Below are positions 34,971 to 45,252 of a stretch of DNA of 64,000 nt, piece by piece. Every line of letters starts with the position of its first letter. Position 1 is the first letter of the stretch. Origin of the DNA: Oligoflexales bacterium (lineage in GTDB: Bacteria; Bdellovibrionota_B; Oligoflexia; Oligoflexales; JALZUQ01); assembly GCA_023301565.1 (NCBI GenBank), contig JALZUO010000028.1:17219-81218 (forward strand), in the 5' to 3' direction. A program made the translations under genes and the position numbers. The notes under the pieces were generated by a model, which was not told where the DNA came from, ran no database searches, and saw nothing but the letters and a program-made list of their open reading frames with translations.

Positions 34971-36072
34971 CCTTGGCTTCGGGGAAAATAACTTTAAAGG
35001 TTGTGCCTGCTTTGTGTTTGCTTTCGACTTCGATTCTTCCACCCATGTTCTCCATGATGCGAAAGCATATAGATAGCCCTAAACCTGTGCCCTCGCCAGG
35101 GTCTTTGGTTGTAAAAAAAGGGTCAAAGATCTTCTTTAGATTTTCTTCGCTAATCCCTTTTCCAGAATCTCTAAAACAAATCACAAGCTCTGAGCCAATT
35201 TTTTTTGCATCGATATTTAGCTCGCCACCCCCAGGCATTGCTTGGATGCCATTTTGGATGATATTCAAAAAAACTTGGATGACAGAGTTTTTGTTTCCGG
35301 AAATAGTGAAATTTTCTATTTCACCGCTAGTGGTGATTCTAACGTTTTGGTATTTCGAAGCTAAAGCACCAAACTTTTCGGCTACTTTTAATGCTTCTGC
35401 TAGCTCGAAGCTCTCTTTTTTACCGTCACTACTCGAACGTGCAAACTCTAGCAGTTGTTTTACAATCTCTTTGCAGCGTTGAGCAGCCGACTCAATCTCC
35501 ACGATGTCTTGAAAAACAGGGTTGTTTTGTTCTACTTCGCGCAAAAGCATCTGTGAAAAGACGAGTATGCCACCTAGAGGGTTGTTGATCTCGTGCGCGA
35601 TGCCTCCGGCCAAAAGACCAATCGAGGCGAGCTTTTCTTGTTGTAGTAGCTGTTTTTCCATTTTTTTTGCGGCTGTGCGATCACGGTAAACGTGCACATA
35701 CTGATCTTTTACTCCAGGTATTGGCTGAGAAGAAACCTCATAAGTGCGTTCGCCTTGAATGTCTTTTAACTCAAACTGAAAGGCTTCAGACTTATCTGTA
35801 CTTTGTTTTAGCTTGCATCCGCTGCATGGCTTGTTTAATCCAGCAAAAACTTCGTAGCACTTTTTCCCCACAATTTCTTTGGGATTTAGGTCCTGTAGTT
35901 TTGCGGCTGCTCGGTTTGAACGCTGTATCTCATACTGGCCGTCAATGATCATCAAAGGGTCAACCAAGGCGTCAACGGTTGCTAGCCACTGACGCTTAAT
36001 CTGCTCAATAAAGGCGAGCTCTTCGGACCTTTGGTCTTTATCGGTTCCTTTTGGAAGTTTTGATGCGCCCAT
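34957..36072 (-). CDS. PAS-domain sensor histidine kinase (soluble)
   Basis: 371 residues with no membrane segment. A PAS domain covers about 35-140 and contains CYEVFAGLNKPCSGCKL, a cysteine motif common in deltaproteobacterial PAS domains. The HisKA H-box GGIAHEINNPLGG is near 165. The HATPase has N-box NIIQNGIQA, G1 DSGKGI, F-box FDPFF and G2 GTGLGLS. It starts 12 bp after the lon stop codon, so it is probably transcribed with lon. No response regulator is nearby. Confidence 0.9.
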   Translation of the reverse strand: MGASKLPKGTDKDQRSEELAFIEQIKRQWLATVDALVDPLMIIDGQYEIQRSNRAAAKLQDLNPKEIVGKKCYEVFAGLNKPCSGCKLKQSTDKSEAFQFELKDIQGERTYEVSSQPIPGVKDQYVHVYRDRTAAKKMEKQLLQQEKLASIGLLAGGIAHEINNPLGGILVFSQMLLREVEQNNPVFQDIVEIESAAQRCKEIVKQLLEFARSSSDGKKESFELAEALKVAEKFGALASKYQNVRITTSGEIENFTISGNKNSVIQVFLNIIQNGIQAMPGGGELNIDAKKIGSELVICFRDSGKGISEENLKKIFDPFFTTKDPGEGTGLGLSICFRIMENMGGRIEVESKHKAGTTFKVIFPEAKVTSK

Positions 36073-36084
36073 ATCCTTAGTCCA

Positions 36085-38586
36085 TCAATGCTTTACAGCA
36101 TTTCCAGAAGAATCTTTCCCGGAAACCTGCTCAGTTATTTTTTGCAGTTTTGCAAGCAAGTCATCTTTTTTCTTACGTGTAGAAGAGGCTTCATCCCAGG
36201 CTAGGGCGTGGATAAGAACCTGGTCCATGTGCTTTACGCAGTGAATTGTAAGGTTTTTAAGGATGTTCTTTGGAATATCTTCGATATCTTTACGGTTATC
36301 TTCTGGAATCACAATGACTTTGATGCCACCACGGTGAGCTGCAAGAAGCTTTTCTTTAAGTCCTCCAATAGGCAAGACGCGGCCGCGCAAAGTGATCTCT
36401 CCTGTCATCGCCACAAACCTGTTTACTGGCCTGCCTGTGATTGCACTTGTAAGTGCTGTTGCCATGCAGATACCAGCCGAAGGACCGTCTTTCGGGATGG
36501 CTCCTTCTGGCACATGAATATGAACATCTAATTTCTCATAAAACTTTTTATCTAAGCCAAGAAAGTCAGCTCTGGTTCGAACATAACTCCAAGCTGCGTG
36601 CGCAGACTCTTGCATGACCTCGCCGAGTTTACCTGTGATGCGAAGCTTACCGTTACCCGGGAAGGTTGCAACTTCAACCTCTAGAAGGTCTCCGCCTACT
36701 TGCGTCCAAGCCAGTCCCATGCAGATTCCGATTTCATTGAGGTCGTTTCGTAGACCAATGCGGTACCGTCTTGGGCCTAGGTATTTGCGTACACTTGCAT
36801 CCGTAACTTTTTCTTTGATTTTTAAATCGTCTATGTTTGCTTTGAACTCTTCATCGCCAGTTTTTTTACCGTCTTTGAAGTATTTATCTAGGTGCTTACG
36901 AGCTAGTTTGCGAAAAACAGACCCGATTTCACGCTCTAAATTACGAACGCCAGCTTCACGGGTGTAGTACTGAATAAGCTCGCGAATTGCCTTGTTATCA
37001 AAGTTAATTTCTTGATCTTTAAGCCCTGTTTCTTTTTGCTGCCTATCTACCAGGTACTGCGATGCAATCGACTCTTTTTCTTCTTCCGTGTAGCCGGACA
37101 GTTGAATCATCTCTAGGCGGTCCAGTAGGGGCCCTGGAATGGTGTGGGTCGAGTTGGCTGTAGCTAAAAACAAAACACGTGAAAGGTCATAGTCTAGATC
37201 TAAGTAGTGATCTTGAAAGGTGTTGTTTTGCTGCGGGTCAAGAACTTCAAGAAGTGCCGCTGAAGGGTCTCCGCGGTGGTCTCTACCTAGCTTGTCAATC
37301 TCGTCAAGCAAGATCACAGGGTTAGAAGTCTTTGCTCTTTTTAACGCACGCATGATCTTTCCTGGCATCGCACCGATGTAGGTTCTTCTGTGGCCACGGA
37401 TTTCAGCCTCATCGCTTACACCACCCAAACTCATACGAACAAACTCCCGGCCGGTTGCTTTTGCAACGCTTCGGGCAAGGCTTGTTTTACCAACCCCAGG
37501 AGGGCCTACCAAGCAAAGGATTGGACCTTTGGGCGTTTCAACCAAGGAGGAAACACTTAGGTATTCAATGATGCGGTCTTTGATCTTTTCAAGGCCATAA
37601 TGGTCACCATCTAAGATGCTTTTGGCCTTTGCTGTATCCTTGGACTCTTCCGAAAAATCTCCCCAAGGAAGTCCTAGTACCGTGTCCATGTAGTTGCGAA
37701 CTACAGTTGCCTCGGCTGACATGGGGGACATTTGCTTTAGTTTTTTAAACTCTTTTGTGAGCTTTTCTCTAGCTTCTTTGGAAAGTTTTTTTTCCTTGAT
37801 TTGCTTTTCTATGTCTGCAATTTCATTGCGCCCATCGTCGCGCTCTCCAAGCTCTTTTTGAATGGCCTGCATTTGCTCGTTTAGGTAGTATTCCTTTTGA
37901 GTTTTTTCCATCTGGCGTTTTACACGCGCTCTAATTCTTTTTTCTACACGCATGATTTCAATTTCAGATTGAATAAAGCCATAGAGCTCTTCTAGGCGGA
38001 CTCTAGAGTCTGTTTGTTCGAGGAGCCTTTGCTTATCTGCAAGCTTCAAGTTGCTAAGCTGAGCGACTAGGGTGTCTGCAAGCTTAGATTCATCTTCGAT
38101 TCCCGTGATGGAAAGAAGCATCTCTGGTGCAATCCGCTTGTTTAGCCTTACATAGTTATCAAAAGCTGTTTTTACAGTGCGAACCAACGCTTCGTTTTCA
38201 ATGCCTTTATCGGCAGCTTCTGGCAAGACTTCTGCATCGACTAAAAATACGCGATCTGTTTCTACGAATTCTTTGATCTTAGCTCTGCTCTTTCCTTCGA
38301 CCAGTACTTTTACGGTTCCGTCGGGTAGGGGAAGCATCTGCACGATTTCAGCAATGGTGCCGACTTCAAATATGTCGGTTTCAGATGGTTTGTTTGTTTT
38401 GGCTTTTTTCTGTGCGGACAAAAGGATCATGCGTCCAGTAGACTCTGCTTCTTCTAGTGCGCGGATAGACTTTTCTCTACCTACAAATAACGGTACAACC
38501 GTGGAAGGAAAGACAATGATGTCTCTGAGCGGCAACAGGGGAAGCCTGATTCCGTTGGTCGGTGCTTTGTTTTCTTGATCAGCCAT
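36085..38586 (-). CDS. lon: ATP-dependent protease Lon
   Basis: Cytoplasmic AAA+ protease, 833 aa. N-terminal substrate domain ([18 protein letters not shown]), coiled middle, Walker [10 protein letters not shown], Walker B VILLDEID, and the protease domain with catalytic Ser in [11 protein letters not shown] and Lys in [16 protein letters not shown] precedes the ATG. It has its own predicted promoter (38713-38741) with a palindrome, separate from clpX. The PAS kinase gene follows closely downstream. Confidence 0.97.
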   Translation of the reverse strand: MADQENKAPTNGIRLPLLPLRDIIVFPSTVVPLFVGREKSIRALEEAESTGRMILLSAQKKAKTNKPSETDIFEVGTIAEIVQMLPLPDGTVKVLVEGKSRAKIKEFVETDRVFLVDAEVLPEAADKGIENEALVRTVKTAFDNYVRLNKRIAPEMLLSITGIEDESKLADTLVAQLSNLKLADKQRLLEQTDSRVRLEELYGFIQSEIEIMRVEKRIRARVKRQMEKTQKEYYLNEQMQAIQKELGERDDGRNEIADIEKQIKEKKLSKEAREKLTKEFKKLKQMSPMSAEATVVRNYMDTVLGLPWGDFSEESKDTAKAKSILDGDHYGLEKIKDRIIEYLSVSSLVETPKGPILCLVGPPGVGKTSLARSVAKATGREFVRMSLGGVSDEAEIRGHRRTYIGAMPGKIMRALKRAKTSNPVILLDEIDKLGRDHRGDPSAALLEVLDPQQNNTFQDHYLDLDYDLSRVLFLATANSTHTIPGPLLDRLEMIQLSGYTEEEKESIASQYLVDRQQKETGLKDQEINFDNKAIRELIQYYTREAGVRNLEREIGSVFRKLARKHLDKYFKDGKKTGDEEFKANIDDLKIKEKVTDASVRKYLGPRRYRIGLRNDLNEIGICMGLAWTQVGGDLLEVEVATFPGNGKLRITGKLGEVMQESAHAAWSYVRTRADFLGLDKKFYEKLDVHIHVPEGAIPKDGPSAGICMATALTSAITGRPVNRFVAMTGEITLRGRVLPIGGLKEKLLAAHRGGIKVIVIPEDNRKDIEDIPKNILKNLTIHCVKHMDQVLIHALAWDEASSTRKKKDDLLAKLQKITEQVSGKDSSGNAVKH

Positions 38587-38712
38587 AAGAAACCTCTTTT
38601 CTATCTCAGTTTTCTTTTCGGCTCGATTGATTCAACGGTCAAACAAAATAGAACCGTTTTTTCAGGATTTAGCCTGAATCCATCGAATTCGAAAAGACAC
38701 AACTACCTGAAT

Positions 38713-38741
38713 ATTATAGCGCACAAAGTAGGAAAACTTTG
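38713..38741 (-). promoter_or_regulatory. lon promoter -10 with adjacent palindrome
   Basis: On the minus strand a perfect TATAAT (38713-38718) lies about 130 bp before the lon ATG. Just upstream, CAAAGT (38724-38729) and ACTTTG (38736-38741) form a perfect 6-bp inverted repeat covering the spacer and -35 zone; no good -35 is seen. This looks like an activator or repressor site. Confidence 0.5.
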
Positions 38742-38835
38742 CCTGAAAAACGTTCTTTTTGATTAAGCTACCAAGTAGCAAGCAAAGAAAGCTAAGCCAC
38801 TTGGTGTTGGAGTAAGTTGTTTTGGCAGCTATGCC

Positions 38836-40152
38836 TTATTGGTCATCACTTTTTTTCGAAGCTTGACTTTCAGTTGTAGATTGCCCTACCGCTTTTTTTG
38901 TCTTTTTTTCTTCGGGTGCATGATAAACCAAAATTGCTTCTTGGGTTCCAGCGATGGACTCTTCGGTTAAAACACACTCTTTTAGGTTTTCAATGCTTGG
39001 AAGGTCATACATTAAGTCTAACATCGAGTTTTCAATGATGCTTCTTAAGCCCCTGGCACCAGTTTTTCGAGCGATTGCTTCTTTTACAACGGCTCTTAAG
39101 GCGCCTTCAGAGAACTTTAGCTCAACATCTTCAAATTCAAATAGCTTTTGAAACTGCTTCACAATCGCATTTTTTGGCTTGGTCAAAATCTGCATCAATG
39201 CTTCTTCGTCAAGTTCGGCAAGCGTACACAAGACAGGAAGTCTCCCCAGGAATTCCGGGATAAGACCGTATTTCATTAGATCTTCCGTGCGAACCTGGGC
39301 AAAAAGATCGTTGATGTTTTTTTCTTTTTGCGCGACTAGTTCAGCACCAAAGCCCATTTTAGAGACTTCTACACGCTGGCTAATCACAGAATCTAAACCG
39401 GCAAATGCTCCGCCACAGATAAACAAGATGTCTCCAGTGTCTACCTGGAGAAACTCCTGCTGTGGGTGTTTTCTACCGCCGCGAGGAGGTACGTTTGCAA
39501 TAGTTCCTTCGATGATTTTCAAAAGTGCTTGCTGCACGCCTTCACCAGAAACATCTCTGGTAATAGAAGGATTGTCAGACTTGCGGGCGATTTTATCAAT
39601 CTCGTCAATGTAGCATATGCCTCGCTGTGCAAGGTCTACATCGTAGTCTGCAGATTGAAGTAGGTTTAGAATAATGTTTTCTACATCTTCACCAACATAG
39701 CCAGCTTCTGTAAGGTTCGTAGCGTCTGCAATGGTAAACGGAACCTGAAGGATTTTAGCCAATGTCTGGGCTAAAAGTGTCTTACCGCTACCGGTGGGGC
39801 CAATAAGAAGGATGTTGGACTTTTGCAGTTCAATATCATCGTCCTTAGCCTGCTTTTTAGCTTCGATTCGTTTGTAGTGATTGTGTACGGCTACAGAAAG
39901 AACCTTTTTAGCCCTGTCCTGACCGATAATGTATTCGTCAAGGATAGCACGTATCTCTTTGGGTTTTGGAACGCTGCCACTAGGACTTAACAGCTCTTCT
40001 TTTTCTACTTCTTCTGCGATGATATCGTTGCAAAGCTGAATGCACTCGTCACATATATAAACGTTTGGTCCAGCAATGAGCTTACGAACTTCACGCTGAC
40101 TTTTTCCGCAAAAACTGCAGCTCAATCCACTATCTTTTGTTTTACTCGACAT
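38836..40152 (-). CDS. clpX: ATP-dependent Clp protease ATP-binding subunit ClpX
   Basis: Unfoldase that feeds ClpP. The N-terminal zinc domain ([14 protein letters not shown] ... YICDEC) has four Cys. Walker A GPTGSGKT, the pore loop GYVGED, Walker [11 protein letters not shown], and the ClpP-binding loop (FLGRLPV is adjacent to the usual sensor region) are present. The length is 438 aa. AAAGGA precedes the ATG, and it lies 28 bp after clpP. Confidence 0.97.
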   Translation of the reverse strand: MSSKTKDSGLSCSFCGKSQREVRKLIAGPNVYICDECIQLCNDIIAEEVEKEELLSPSGSVPKPKEIRAILDEYIIGQDRAKKVLSVAVHNHYKRIEAKKQAKDDDIELQKSNILLIGPTGSGKTLLAQTLAKILQVPFTIADATNLTEAGYVGEDVENIILNLLQSADYDVDLAQRGICYIDEIDKIARKSDNPSITRDVSGEGVQQALLKIIEGTIANVPPRGGRKHPQQEFLQVDTGDILFICGGAFAGLDSVISQRVEVSKMGFGAELVAQKEKNINDLFAQVRTEDLMKYGLIPEFLGRLPVLCTLAELDEEALMQILTKPKNAIVKQFQKLFEFEDVELKFSEGALRAVVKEAIARKTGARGLRSIIENSMLDLMYDLPSIENLKECVLTEESIAGTQEAILVYHAPEEKKTKKAVGQSTTESQASKKSDDQ

Positions 40153-40180
40153 TGTGTATAGTCCTTTCTATCTCAGTCGA

Positions 40181-40789
40181 TCACTTGTTTGGGGTGGGTT
40201 GTTTTGCCCCGCCACCAGAAATGACTTCATCGATGATCCCATACTTTTGTGCCTCATCAGCTGTCATGTAGTTGTCTCGGTCTATGTCTTCTAATACTTG
40301 CTTTTTGCTTCGGCCCGTATTGGCAGCCATGATCTCAGCCATTTTTTCTTTAGTTTTAATGATTTCGTTGGCTTGAATACGGATATCTGTTGATTGCCCT
40401 GTTGCACCGCCTAGTGGCTGGTGGATCATGACCCTAGCGTTAGGAAGAGCATACCTTTTGCCTTTTGCCCCAGCAGAAAGAAGCCATGCTCCCATGCTTG
40501 CACATTGTCCGATGCAATAGGTTCTTACAGGCGATTTAATCAGTTCCATGGCATCGTATATGGCCATTCCAGCAGTTACCGAACCGCCTGGAGTGTTTAT
40601 GTAAAAATGAATGTCTTGGTCAGGTGCTTGGCTTTCTAAAAATAGAAGTTGAGCAACAATTACGTTTGCAATTTCGTCCATAACCGGCGTACCAAGAAAG
40701 ATGATTCTTTCTTTTAAAAGCCGGGAATAAATATCCCAAGACCTTTCGCCTCTACTGGTTTGCTCTACTACGATGGGTACCAACGCCAT
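40181..40789 (-). CDS. clpP: ATP-dependent Clp protease proteolytic subunit
   Basis: Serine peptidase forming the ClpXP chamber. Catalytic Ser is in [11 protein letters not shown] and His in [11 protein letters not shown]; the Asp lies in the [11 protein letters not shown] region. The start at 40789 ([19 protein letters not shown]) has AGGAG five bases upstream, giving 202 aa; an upstream codon 27 bases earlier is not supported. Co-directional with clpX, separated from tig by a terminator. Confidence 0.97.
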   Translation of the reverse strand: MALVPIVVEQTSRGERSWDIYSRLLKERIIFLGTPVMDEIANVIVAQLLFLESQAPDQDIHFYINTPGGSVTAGMAIYDAMELIKSPVRTYCIGQCASMGAWLLSAGAKGKRYALPNARVMIHQPLGGATGQSTDIRIQANEIIKTKEKMAEIMAANTGRSKKQVLEDIDRDNYMTADEAQKYGIIDEVISGGGAKQPTPNK

Positions 40790-41154
40790 ACCTACTCCTG
40801 AACTTGAAGGTTTCACCGTATACTTGGAGGTTAGCCTGCCAAGCTACGGTTCTAGAAAAGATCTTCGACATCAATATGGGGGGCGTTTAGGGAAAGGCAA
40901 GGTTCCTGAGTATTTTCCGGACACTAGCGCGATTATTGTAGCGGCCAGCGAGCTGAGGAAAACTGCCTATAACCGGTTTATTTTGCCGGGTTATCAGTCA
41001 ACTAAGCTATGGTAATTAAATATGAATTCCAAGCTTTGACCAGTGTTTTAAGTGCACATAAAAAATTATGTTCACACCCAATAAAAAGGGCCCAGAGGTA
41101 GGTGGCTGAAAATGCCACTTTACTGAGCCCAATATTAACTAAAGTGCAGGTGGT
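40790..41154. other. tig-clpP intergenic region
   Basis: About 365 bp upstream of clpP. It holds the tig terminator (41081-41131). The remaining 290 bp should carry the clpP promoter, but I see no convincing hexamer pair and no ORF or RNA gene. Confidence 0.5.
41081..41131 (-). terminator. intrinsic terminator of tig
   Basis: On the minus strand GGGCTCAG ... GTGGC-ATTTTCA-GCCAC ... CTCTGGGCCC runs into TTTTTATT. A long imperfect stem with a perfect apical hairpin directly after the tig stop codon; it separates tig from clpPX. Confidence 0.8.
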
Positions 41155-42429
41155 TTAGCCTACAAGTACTTCTAATGCTTTTTGCCTGGTCAGGCTTTCT
41201 CGGATCGAGTCGCCGTGGCTTTGGAATACTTTGTCCACTTCTTTGGCATCTTTGGTTACGTCTTTTTTCAAATCTTCTGCAATTTGAGTTTTGACGATTT
41301 CATCGGTGACTTCGATTTTCTCTTGTTCTGCAACTTTCCACAAAACAATGATTTCTTTTGCGTGTCGCTCGGCGGAGTCTTTTACCGACTCGCGAAGCTT
41401 AGGGTTTTTGATAGCCGAATCATACTCTTCTTTTTTCTGCCATGGGTAGCGAGCAATCATATCGTTGATGCAGCTGTCAACCATGGACGGAGGAGCTTCG
41501 ATGGTGTTTTTCGCAAAAACCTTATCCATAGCTTCTTTTTCAAGACTTGATTTTTGTGCTGTTTGCTTTTGTTCTAGAAGCTGACTTTTGGTTTCATCCG
41601 TTAGCTGAACTAAGCTTTCCTTCCCTAAGTCTTTGGCAAAATCGTCGTCCAAAGCTGGAACTTCTAATATCTGTAGGTCTTTCACAGATGAGATGACTTT
41701 AATCGATTTTTCCCGGATAGATTCAATAGGGAAGTCGCTGGGCGTTTTTGTTTCAAACTCTACGTTTTGGTCTTTTTTCGACTTTAAAAAACCTTTACCA
41801 AGCCACCAGTCCGGGCTTTTTTCTTCAAGTTCAAAATACCTGGATTCAGATGATAAAGCTGGAATGACTTCGTCTTTTTCATCTTTTACGATCAAGCTAA
41901 CCTGGACGACATTTCCAACAGCTGCTTCTGCGGTTGCTTCTGCAGTTTTTGTTTTTGCATGCATTTTCGTGAGGCGCTGCATTTGTTCATCTAGTTCTTT
42001 TTGCGGAACTTCGATGGTTTCTTTTTTTATGCCTAGGTTCTTATAGTCTTTCAGTTCTAACTCTGGAAGATTTTCGAGAATGGCACAAAAGTGAAACTCA
42101 ACGTCACGCTTAGCCGAGTGCATATGGTCGATGGTTGGCCGACCTACAAACTTCAGCTTTTTTTCTTTATCCATCTGCTCTTGCATGGCACTTGGCAGTG
42201 CTTGCTGCAGCAGGTTCTGGGATACCTCGCTCGATAGCTGCTCGCCGTAAACCTTTTCAATCATTTCTAACGGGGCCTTACCCTTACGAAAGCCTTGAAT
42301 GGTAGCCTGGCCTTTTAATTTTTGCAGCGAAGCAGCGTAAGCTTTGTTTACTTGGGAAGCGTCTACATGCACGCTTAACTTCGTTTGAACATTGTTTATC
42401 TTCTCTAAACTGGAGCGTAATCCTTCCAC
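41155..42429 (-). CDS. tig: trigger factor
   Basis: Ribosome-associated chaperone. The ribosome-binding signature appears as GFRKGKAPLEMIEKVYG in the N-terminal domain. The middle PPIase-like domain (about 160-245) is recognisable only by position, and a Lys/Glu-rich helical C-terminal domain follows. The length is 424 aa. The only start available is GTG 42429; a GAGG lies about 12 bases upstream, further than usual. It heads the classic tig-clpP-clpX-lon arrangement. Confidence 0.93.
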   Translation of the reverse strand: MEGLRSSLEKINNVQTKLSVHVDASQVNKAYAASLQKLKGQATIQGFRKGKAPLEMIEKVYGEQLSSEVSQNLLQQALPSAMQEQMDKEKKLKFVGRPTIDHMHSAKRDVEFHFCAILENLPELELKDYKNLGIKKETIEVPQKELDEQMQRLTKMHAKTKTAEATAEAAVGNVVQVSLIVKDEKDEVIPALSSESRYFELEEKSPDWWLGKGFLKSKKDQNVEFETKTPSDFPIESIREKSIKVISSVKDLQILEVPALDDDFAKDLGKESLVQLTDETKSQLLEQKQTAQKSSLEKEAMDKVFAKNTIEAPPSMVDSCINDMIARYPWQKKEEYDSAIKNPKLRESVKDSAERHAKEIIVLWKVAEQEKIEVTDEIVKTQIAEDLKKDVTKDAKEVDKVFQSHGDSIRESLTRQKALEVLVG

Positions 42430-42616
42430 AGTTAGTCTTTTCCTCTTTTAAAATTGGTTGTTTATCTGAGTGCGTCCGCCGCACACAGAAGGACTTGTTT
42501 AACGAATAATGCCAAAAACTGCTACGAAATAGTTACCTCAGGCTGTTTGAGGTGCGCCTGTAACGTTATGTATCTTAATTTACTGGTTTTTTTGTAGATT
42601 TAAACTAAGGGATAAA

Positions 42617-42692
42617 TGGAGGTGCAGGCCGGATTCGAACCGGCGAATACCTGATTTGCAATCAGACCCCTTAGCCACTTGGGCACTGCACC
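42617..42692 (-). tRNA. tRNA-Cys (GCA)
   Basis: A full cloverleaf reads on the minus strand: acceptor GGTGCAG/CTGCACC, anticodon stem TCTGA/TCAGG with loop TTGCAAA (anticodon GCA at 42657-42659), T-arm GCCGG-TTCGAAT-CCGGC, and an encoded 3' CCA. It lies 190 bp upstream of tig on the same strand. Confidence 0.97.
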
Positions 42693-42828
42693 CCGAAGAC
42701 TTATAACCATAAGGTTTAGTTGCCTCTGAAGTAAAGGGGGGTGACTCAAAAAATCACCACAACCCTCAAAAAATTTGGTACCTTGGCGAGCAGCTGGAAG
42801 AAAAGGGAGTGCGGCCAAGCCGTACAGC

Positions 42829-43611
42829 ATGTCTATGGGAAGAAAGCCAAACAAGCAGCGCACGCCGAAGGGACAGAAAACTGGTTCTTCGCGTGACCGG
42901 CCCCACAAGGGGATTATGACCCGCGTAAGCTTGGGTGCATCCTCTGTGTTTACCGTAGGCATAGATAGCCTCAGCTGCCTAATCGTAGGCGCTTTTGCAG
43001 TCCTTTTATCTCCACTTCACATTCTAAGAGGTTTTGACAAATTCTTCTTATTCGGCCGGGTTCTGGCTCCACTAGGGCTTTTAACCACTGGTATTCGTAC
43101 AGTCATCGATTCGAGGCTTGGCTACCATGACCGGGTCGTAGCCCAGCTTGAGGGGATGATTGCTCACCTGGAAAAGGTTCGGAAACGGAGCAAATCGAGA
43201 GCTCCACAGTGCAAACTGGTCTTGATCGAGCTTTATACAGCTATGGTTAGAGCTTATATGCAAACTGGCCATATGGACGATGCCATGCTTGTGATTATAA
43301 GGGCTTACAACAGCCTTGGGGTAAAAAGGCTTCGCGGCCTTGGTGAGCTGGATATCCGTACGGCGCACATTGTGCGGGCAGGGATATCGGCAGGCAGGCT
43401 TTTAGATGACGGTGGTATGGCTGCAATGCTAGTTCGTAGTTCGAATCAAGCTGAAAAGCCAAAAAGGTCGCCTAGAAAGACCCCAAGAAAAGGTGCCTCT
43501 TCAGGGGGCGATGCTATAAAAACAAAAAAAAAGAAAAAGAAATCTGGTACCGTCATTTCGCTCGGTCAGTATGTAGCCGAAAAAAACGAGTCTACTAGAC
43601 CACAAAAATAG
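42829..43611 (+). CDS. membrane protein of unknown function with basic tail
   Basis: About 260 residues: basic N-terminus, two hydrophobic segments (DSLSCLIVGAFAVLLSPLHI and FGRVLAPLGLLTTGIRTVI), a helical middle with TPR-like spacing (LVLIELYTAMVRAYMQTGHMDDAMLVI), and a Lys-rich tail with KTKKKKKKS. The start is uncertain: ATG 42829 has no Shine-Dalgarno sequence, while ATG 42916 follows AAGGGG and may be the true start. It precedes gapA by 28 bp. No family recognised. Confidence 0.65.
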   Translation: MSMGRKPNKQRTPKGQKTGSSRDRPHKGIMTRVSLGASSVFTVGIDSLSCLIVGAFAVLLSPLHILRGFDKFFLFGRVLAPLGLLTTGIRTVIDSRLGYHDRVVAQLEGMIAHLEKVRKRSKSRAPQCKLVLIELYTAMVRAYMQTGHMDDAMLVIIRAYNSLGVKRLRGLGELDIRTAHIVRAGISAGRLLDDGGMAAMLVRSSNQAEKPKRSPRKTPRKGASSGGDAIKTKKKKKKSGTVISLGQYVAEKNESTRPQK

Positions 43612-43639
43612 TTTGCAATGATTTGAGAAAGGCTTTCAC

Positions 43640-44644
43640 ATGACAATTCGCATCGGCATCAATGGGTTTGGACGCATCGGCCGCAACGTAATGCGCCACG
43701 TGCTTTCCGGAAGTAGAGATATCGAAGTGGCTCACATCAATGACTTGACCGATAATGATATGCTGGCTCATTTACTCAAGTATGACAGCGTACACGGCAA
43801 TCTGAGTACCGATATCAAGGCTGACGATAAGCAGATTTATATGGATGGAAAAGCCGTTACAGCTTCGGCGATTCGTAACCCTGCAGAAATTCCTTGGGGC
43901 GATAAAGGTGTCGATATTGTTTTCGAGTGTACGGGAATATTTAGAGACAGAGAATCAGCTTCTTTACACATAAAGTCCGGTGCAAAAAAGGTTCTGATTT
44001 CTGCTCCTGGTAAAGACGAAGATAAAACGGTTGTCTTTGGGGTCAACCATAAAGAGCTCACTCCGCAAGACACCATTGTTTCTAATGGGAGCTGCACAAC
44101 AAACTGCCTTGCACCAGTCGCTAAAATTTTGCACGAAGGGTGGGGGATTCAAAAAGGAACTATGACCACGGTTCATGCTTACACTAGCGACCAGCGCATT
44201 TTGGACCTTCCGCATAAAGACAAGCGGCGCGCACGTGCAGCCGCTGTCAGTATGATTCCAACAACGACCGGCGCAGCAAAGGCTATTAGTCTTGTGATTC
44301 CTGATCTTAAAGGAAAAATTCATGGCATGGCCATCCGTGTTCCAACACCTAATGTGTCGATGATCGATTTGAGTTTACAGCTGGGGAAAAAATGTTCGGC
44401 TGAAGAGTTAAATAAAGCCTTAGAAGAGGCCGCTAAAGGTCCTTTGCGTGGAATATTAGGTTTTTCTAACCTTCCTTTGGTCTCTTGTGACTATAACGGG
44501 AACCCGCTGTCTAGCTGTGTAGACGGACTATCGACAGAGGTTGTCGGTGGGGATCTTGCCAAAGTAGTTTCTTGGTACGACAACGAGTCAGGCTTTAGTG
44601 CTCGTATGTTAGACGTAGCAGCTTATATGCAAAGCCTCTCTTAG
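43640..44644 (+). CDS. gapA: glyceraldehyde-3-phosphate dehydrogenase, type I
   Basis: Glycolytic NAD-dependent oxidation of G3P. N-terminal Rossmann motif INGFGRIGRNVMR, active-site Cys in SNGSCTTNCLAP, the catalytic His in the segment LPLV-CDYNG region upstream of the C-terminal helix, and NESGFSARMLD at the end. The length is 334 aa. Asp is present at the NAD-selecting position (HINDLTD). AGAAAGG precedes the ATG. Not clustered with pgk or tpi. Confidence 0.95.
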   Translation: MTIRIGINGFGRIGRNVMRHVLSGSRDIEVAHINDLTDNDMLAHLLKYDSVHGNLSTDIKADDKQIYMDGKAVTASAIRNPAEIPWGDKGVDIVFECTGIFRDRESASLHIKSGAKKVLISAPGKDEDKTVVFGVNHKELTPQDTIVSNGSCTTNCLAPVAKILHEGWGIQKGTMTTVHAYTSDQRILDLPHKDKRRARAAAVSMIPTTTGAAKAISLVIPDLKGKIHGMAIRVPTPNVSMIDLSLQLGKKCSAEELNKALEEAAKGPLRGILGFSNLPLVSCDYNGNPLSSCVDGLSTEVVGGDLAKVVSWYDNESGFSARMLDVAAYMQSLS

Positions 44645-44705
44645 TTTTTGAGAGTTTAATTGATAAGTGTAATTGGTTTTTCCATAAATAATACAGGTGC
44701 AAAAG

Positions 44706-45119
44706 ATGTCAAAAGATAGTTCTGGTTTAGAAACTTTTACCCGTAAAGAGGTGCTCGAGGCTTTGGCCAAAGGTGCTAGTCTCGCGGACAAAGATATGCG
44801 CAAAGCGAACTTGTCTAAGCTGGACTTTACAGGTGTAGATTGCAGAAATTCCAATTTTTCTTATGCAAACGTAAAAGACTGCGTTTTTGTCAGAGCAGAT
44901 CTAACCAATGCTTCGTTTTGGAACGCTAGCTGCGAGGGGGCAAACTTCACTGCTGCAAACCTAGAAGATGCGGACCTAGACTACGCAAAGCTGCGTGGGG
45001 CCATTTTATATCAGGCAAATATCCGTAGAGCATCTCTTCCGGTAGAGACTATCGCCCGGGATGATATTATGAGCTCTGTAGATAAAGGGACGCCTGTCGG
45101 GCACTTTAGAGATCCTTAA
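44706..45119 (+). CDS. pentapeptide-repeat protein
   Basis: 137 residues. After a helical N-terminus (about 1-28), A(D/N)LxF-type pentapeptides run through the protein: LSKLDFTGVDCRNSNFSYANV, then VRADLTNASFWNASC, ANFTAANLEDADLDYAKL. They would form a short right-handed quadrilateral beta-helix. The ATG at 44706 has AGG eight bases upstream; a GTG nine bases earlier is possible. Function unknown; it is followed by a strong terminator. Confidence 0.85.
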   Translation: MSKDSSGLETFTRKEVLEALAKGASLADKDMRKANLSKLDFTGVDCRNSNFSYANVKDCVFVRADLTNASFWNASCEGANFTAANLEDADLDYAKLRGAILYQANIRRASLPVETIARDDIMSSVDKGTPVGHFRDP

Positions 45120-45126
45120 ATAAAAA

Positions 45127-45186
45127 AAAAGCCCTTAGGTTAGATCTCTGTCTTTCTGTAAAACGGAGAATGCCTAAGGGCTTTAT
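45127..45186. terminator. bidirectional terminator
   Basis: AAAGCCCTTAGG pairs with CCTAAGGGCTTT over a branched 32-base loop. A nine-A run on the left becomes a T-tract for the minus-strand degP-like gene; the plus-strand pentapeptide gene ends just before it. Confidence 0.85.
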
Positions 45187-45252
45187 CGTGCTTCAATCGA
45201 TTGGTTTTCTAGACCTGTCGCTCTTTTTTTTAAAAAACTACTTTTTTTAAAA

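Noticed and set aside
40773-41015. Plus-strand ORF between clpP and tig
   Set aside because: No ribosome-binding site, overlaps the clpP start region, and no recognisable protein pattern.
42600-42962. Minus-strand ORF of 120 codons
   Set aside because: It runs through the tRNA-Cys gene and the opposite membrane-protein gene; no ribosome-binding site.
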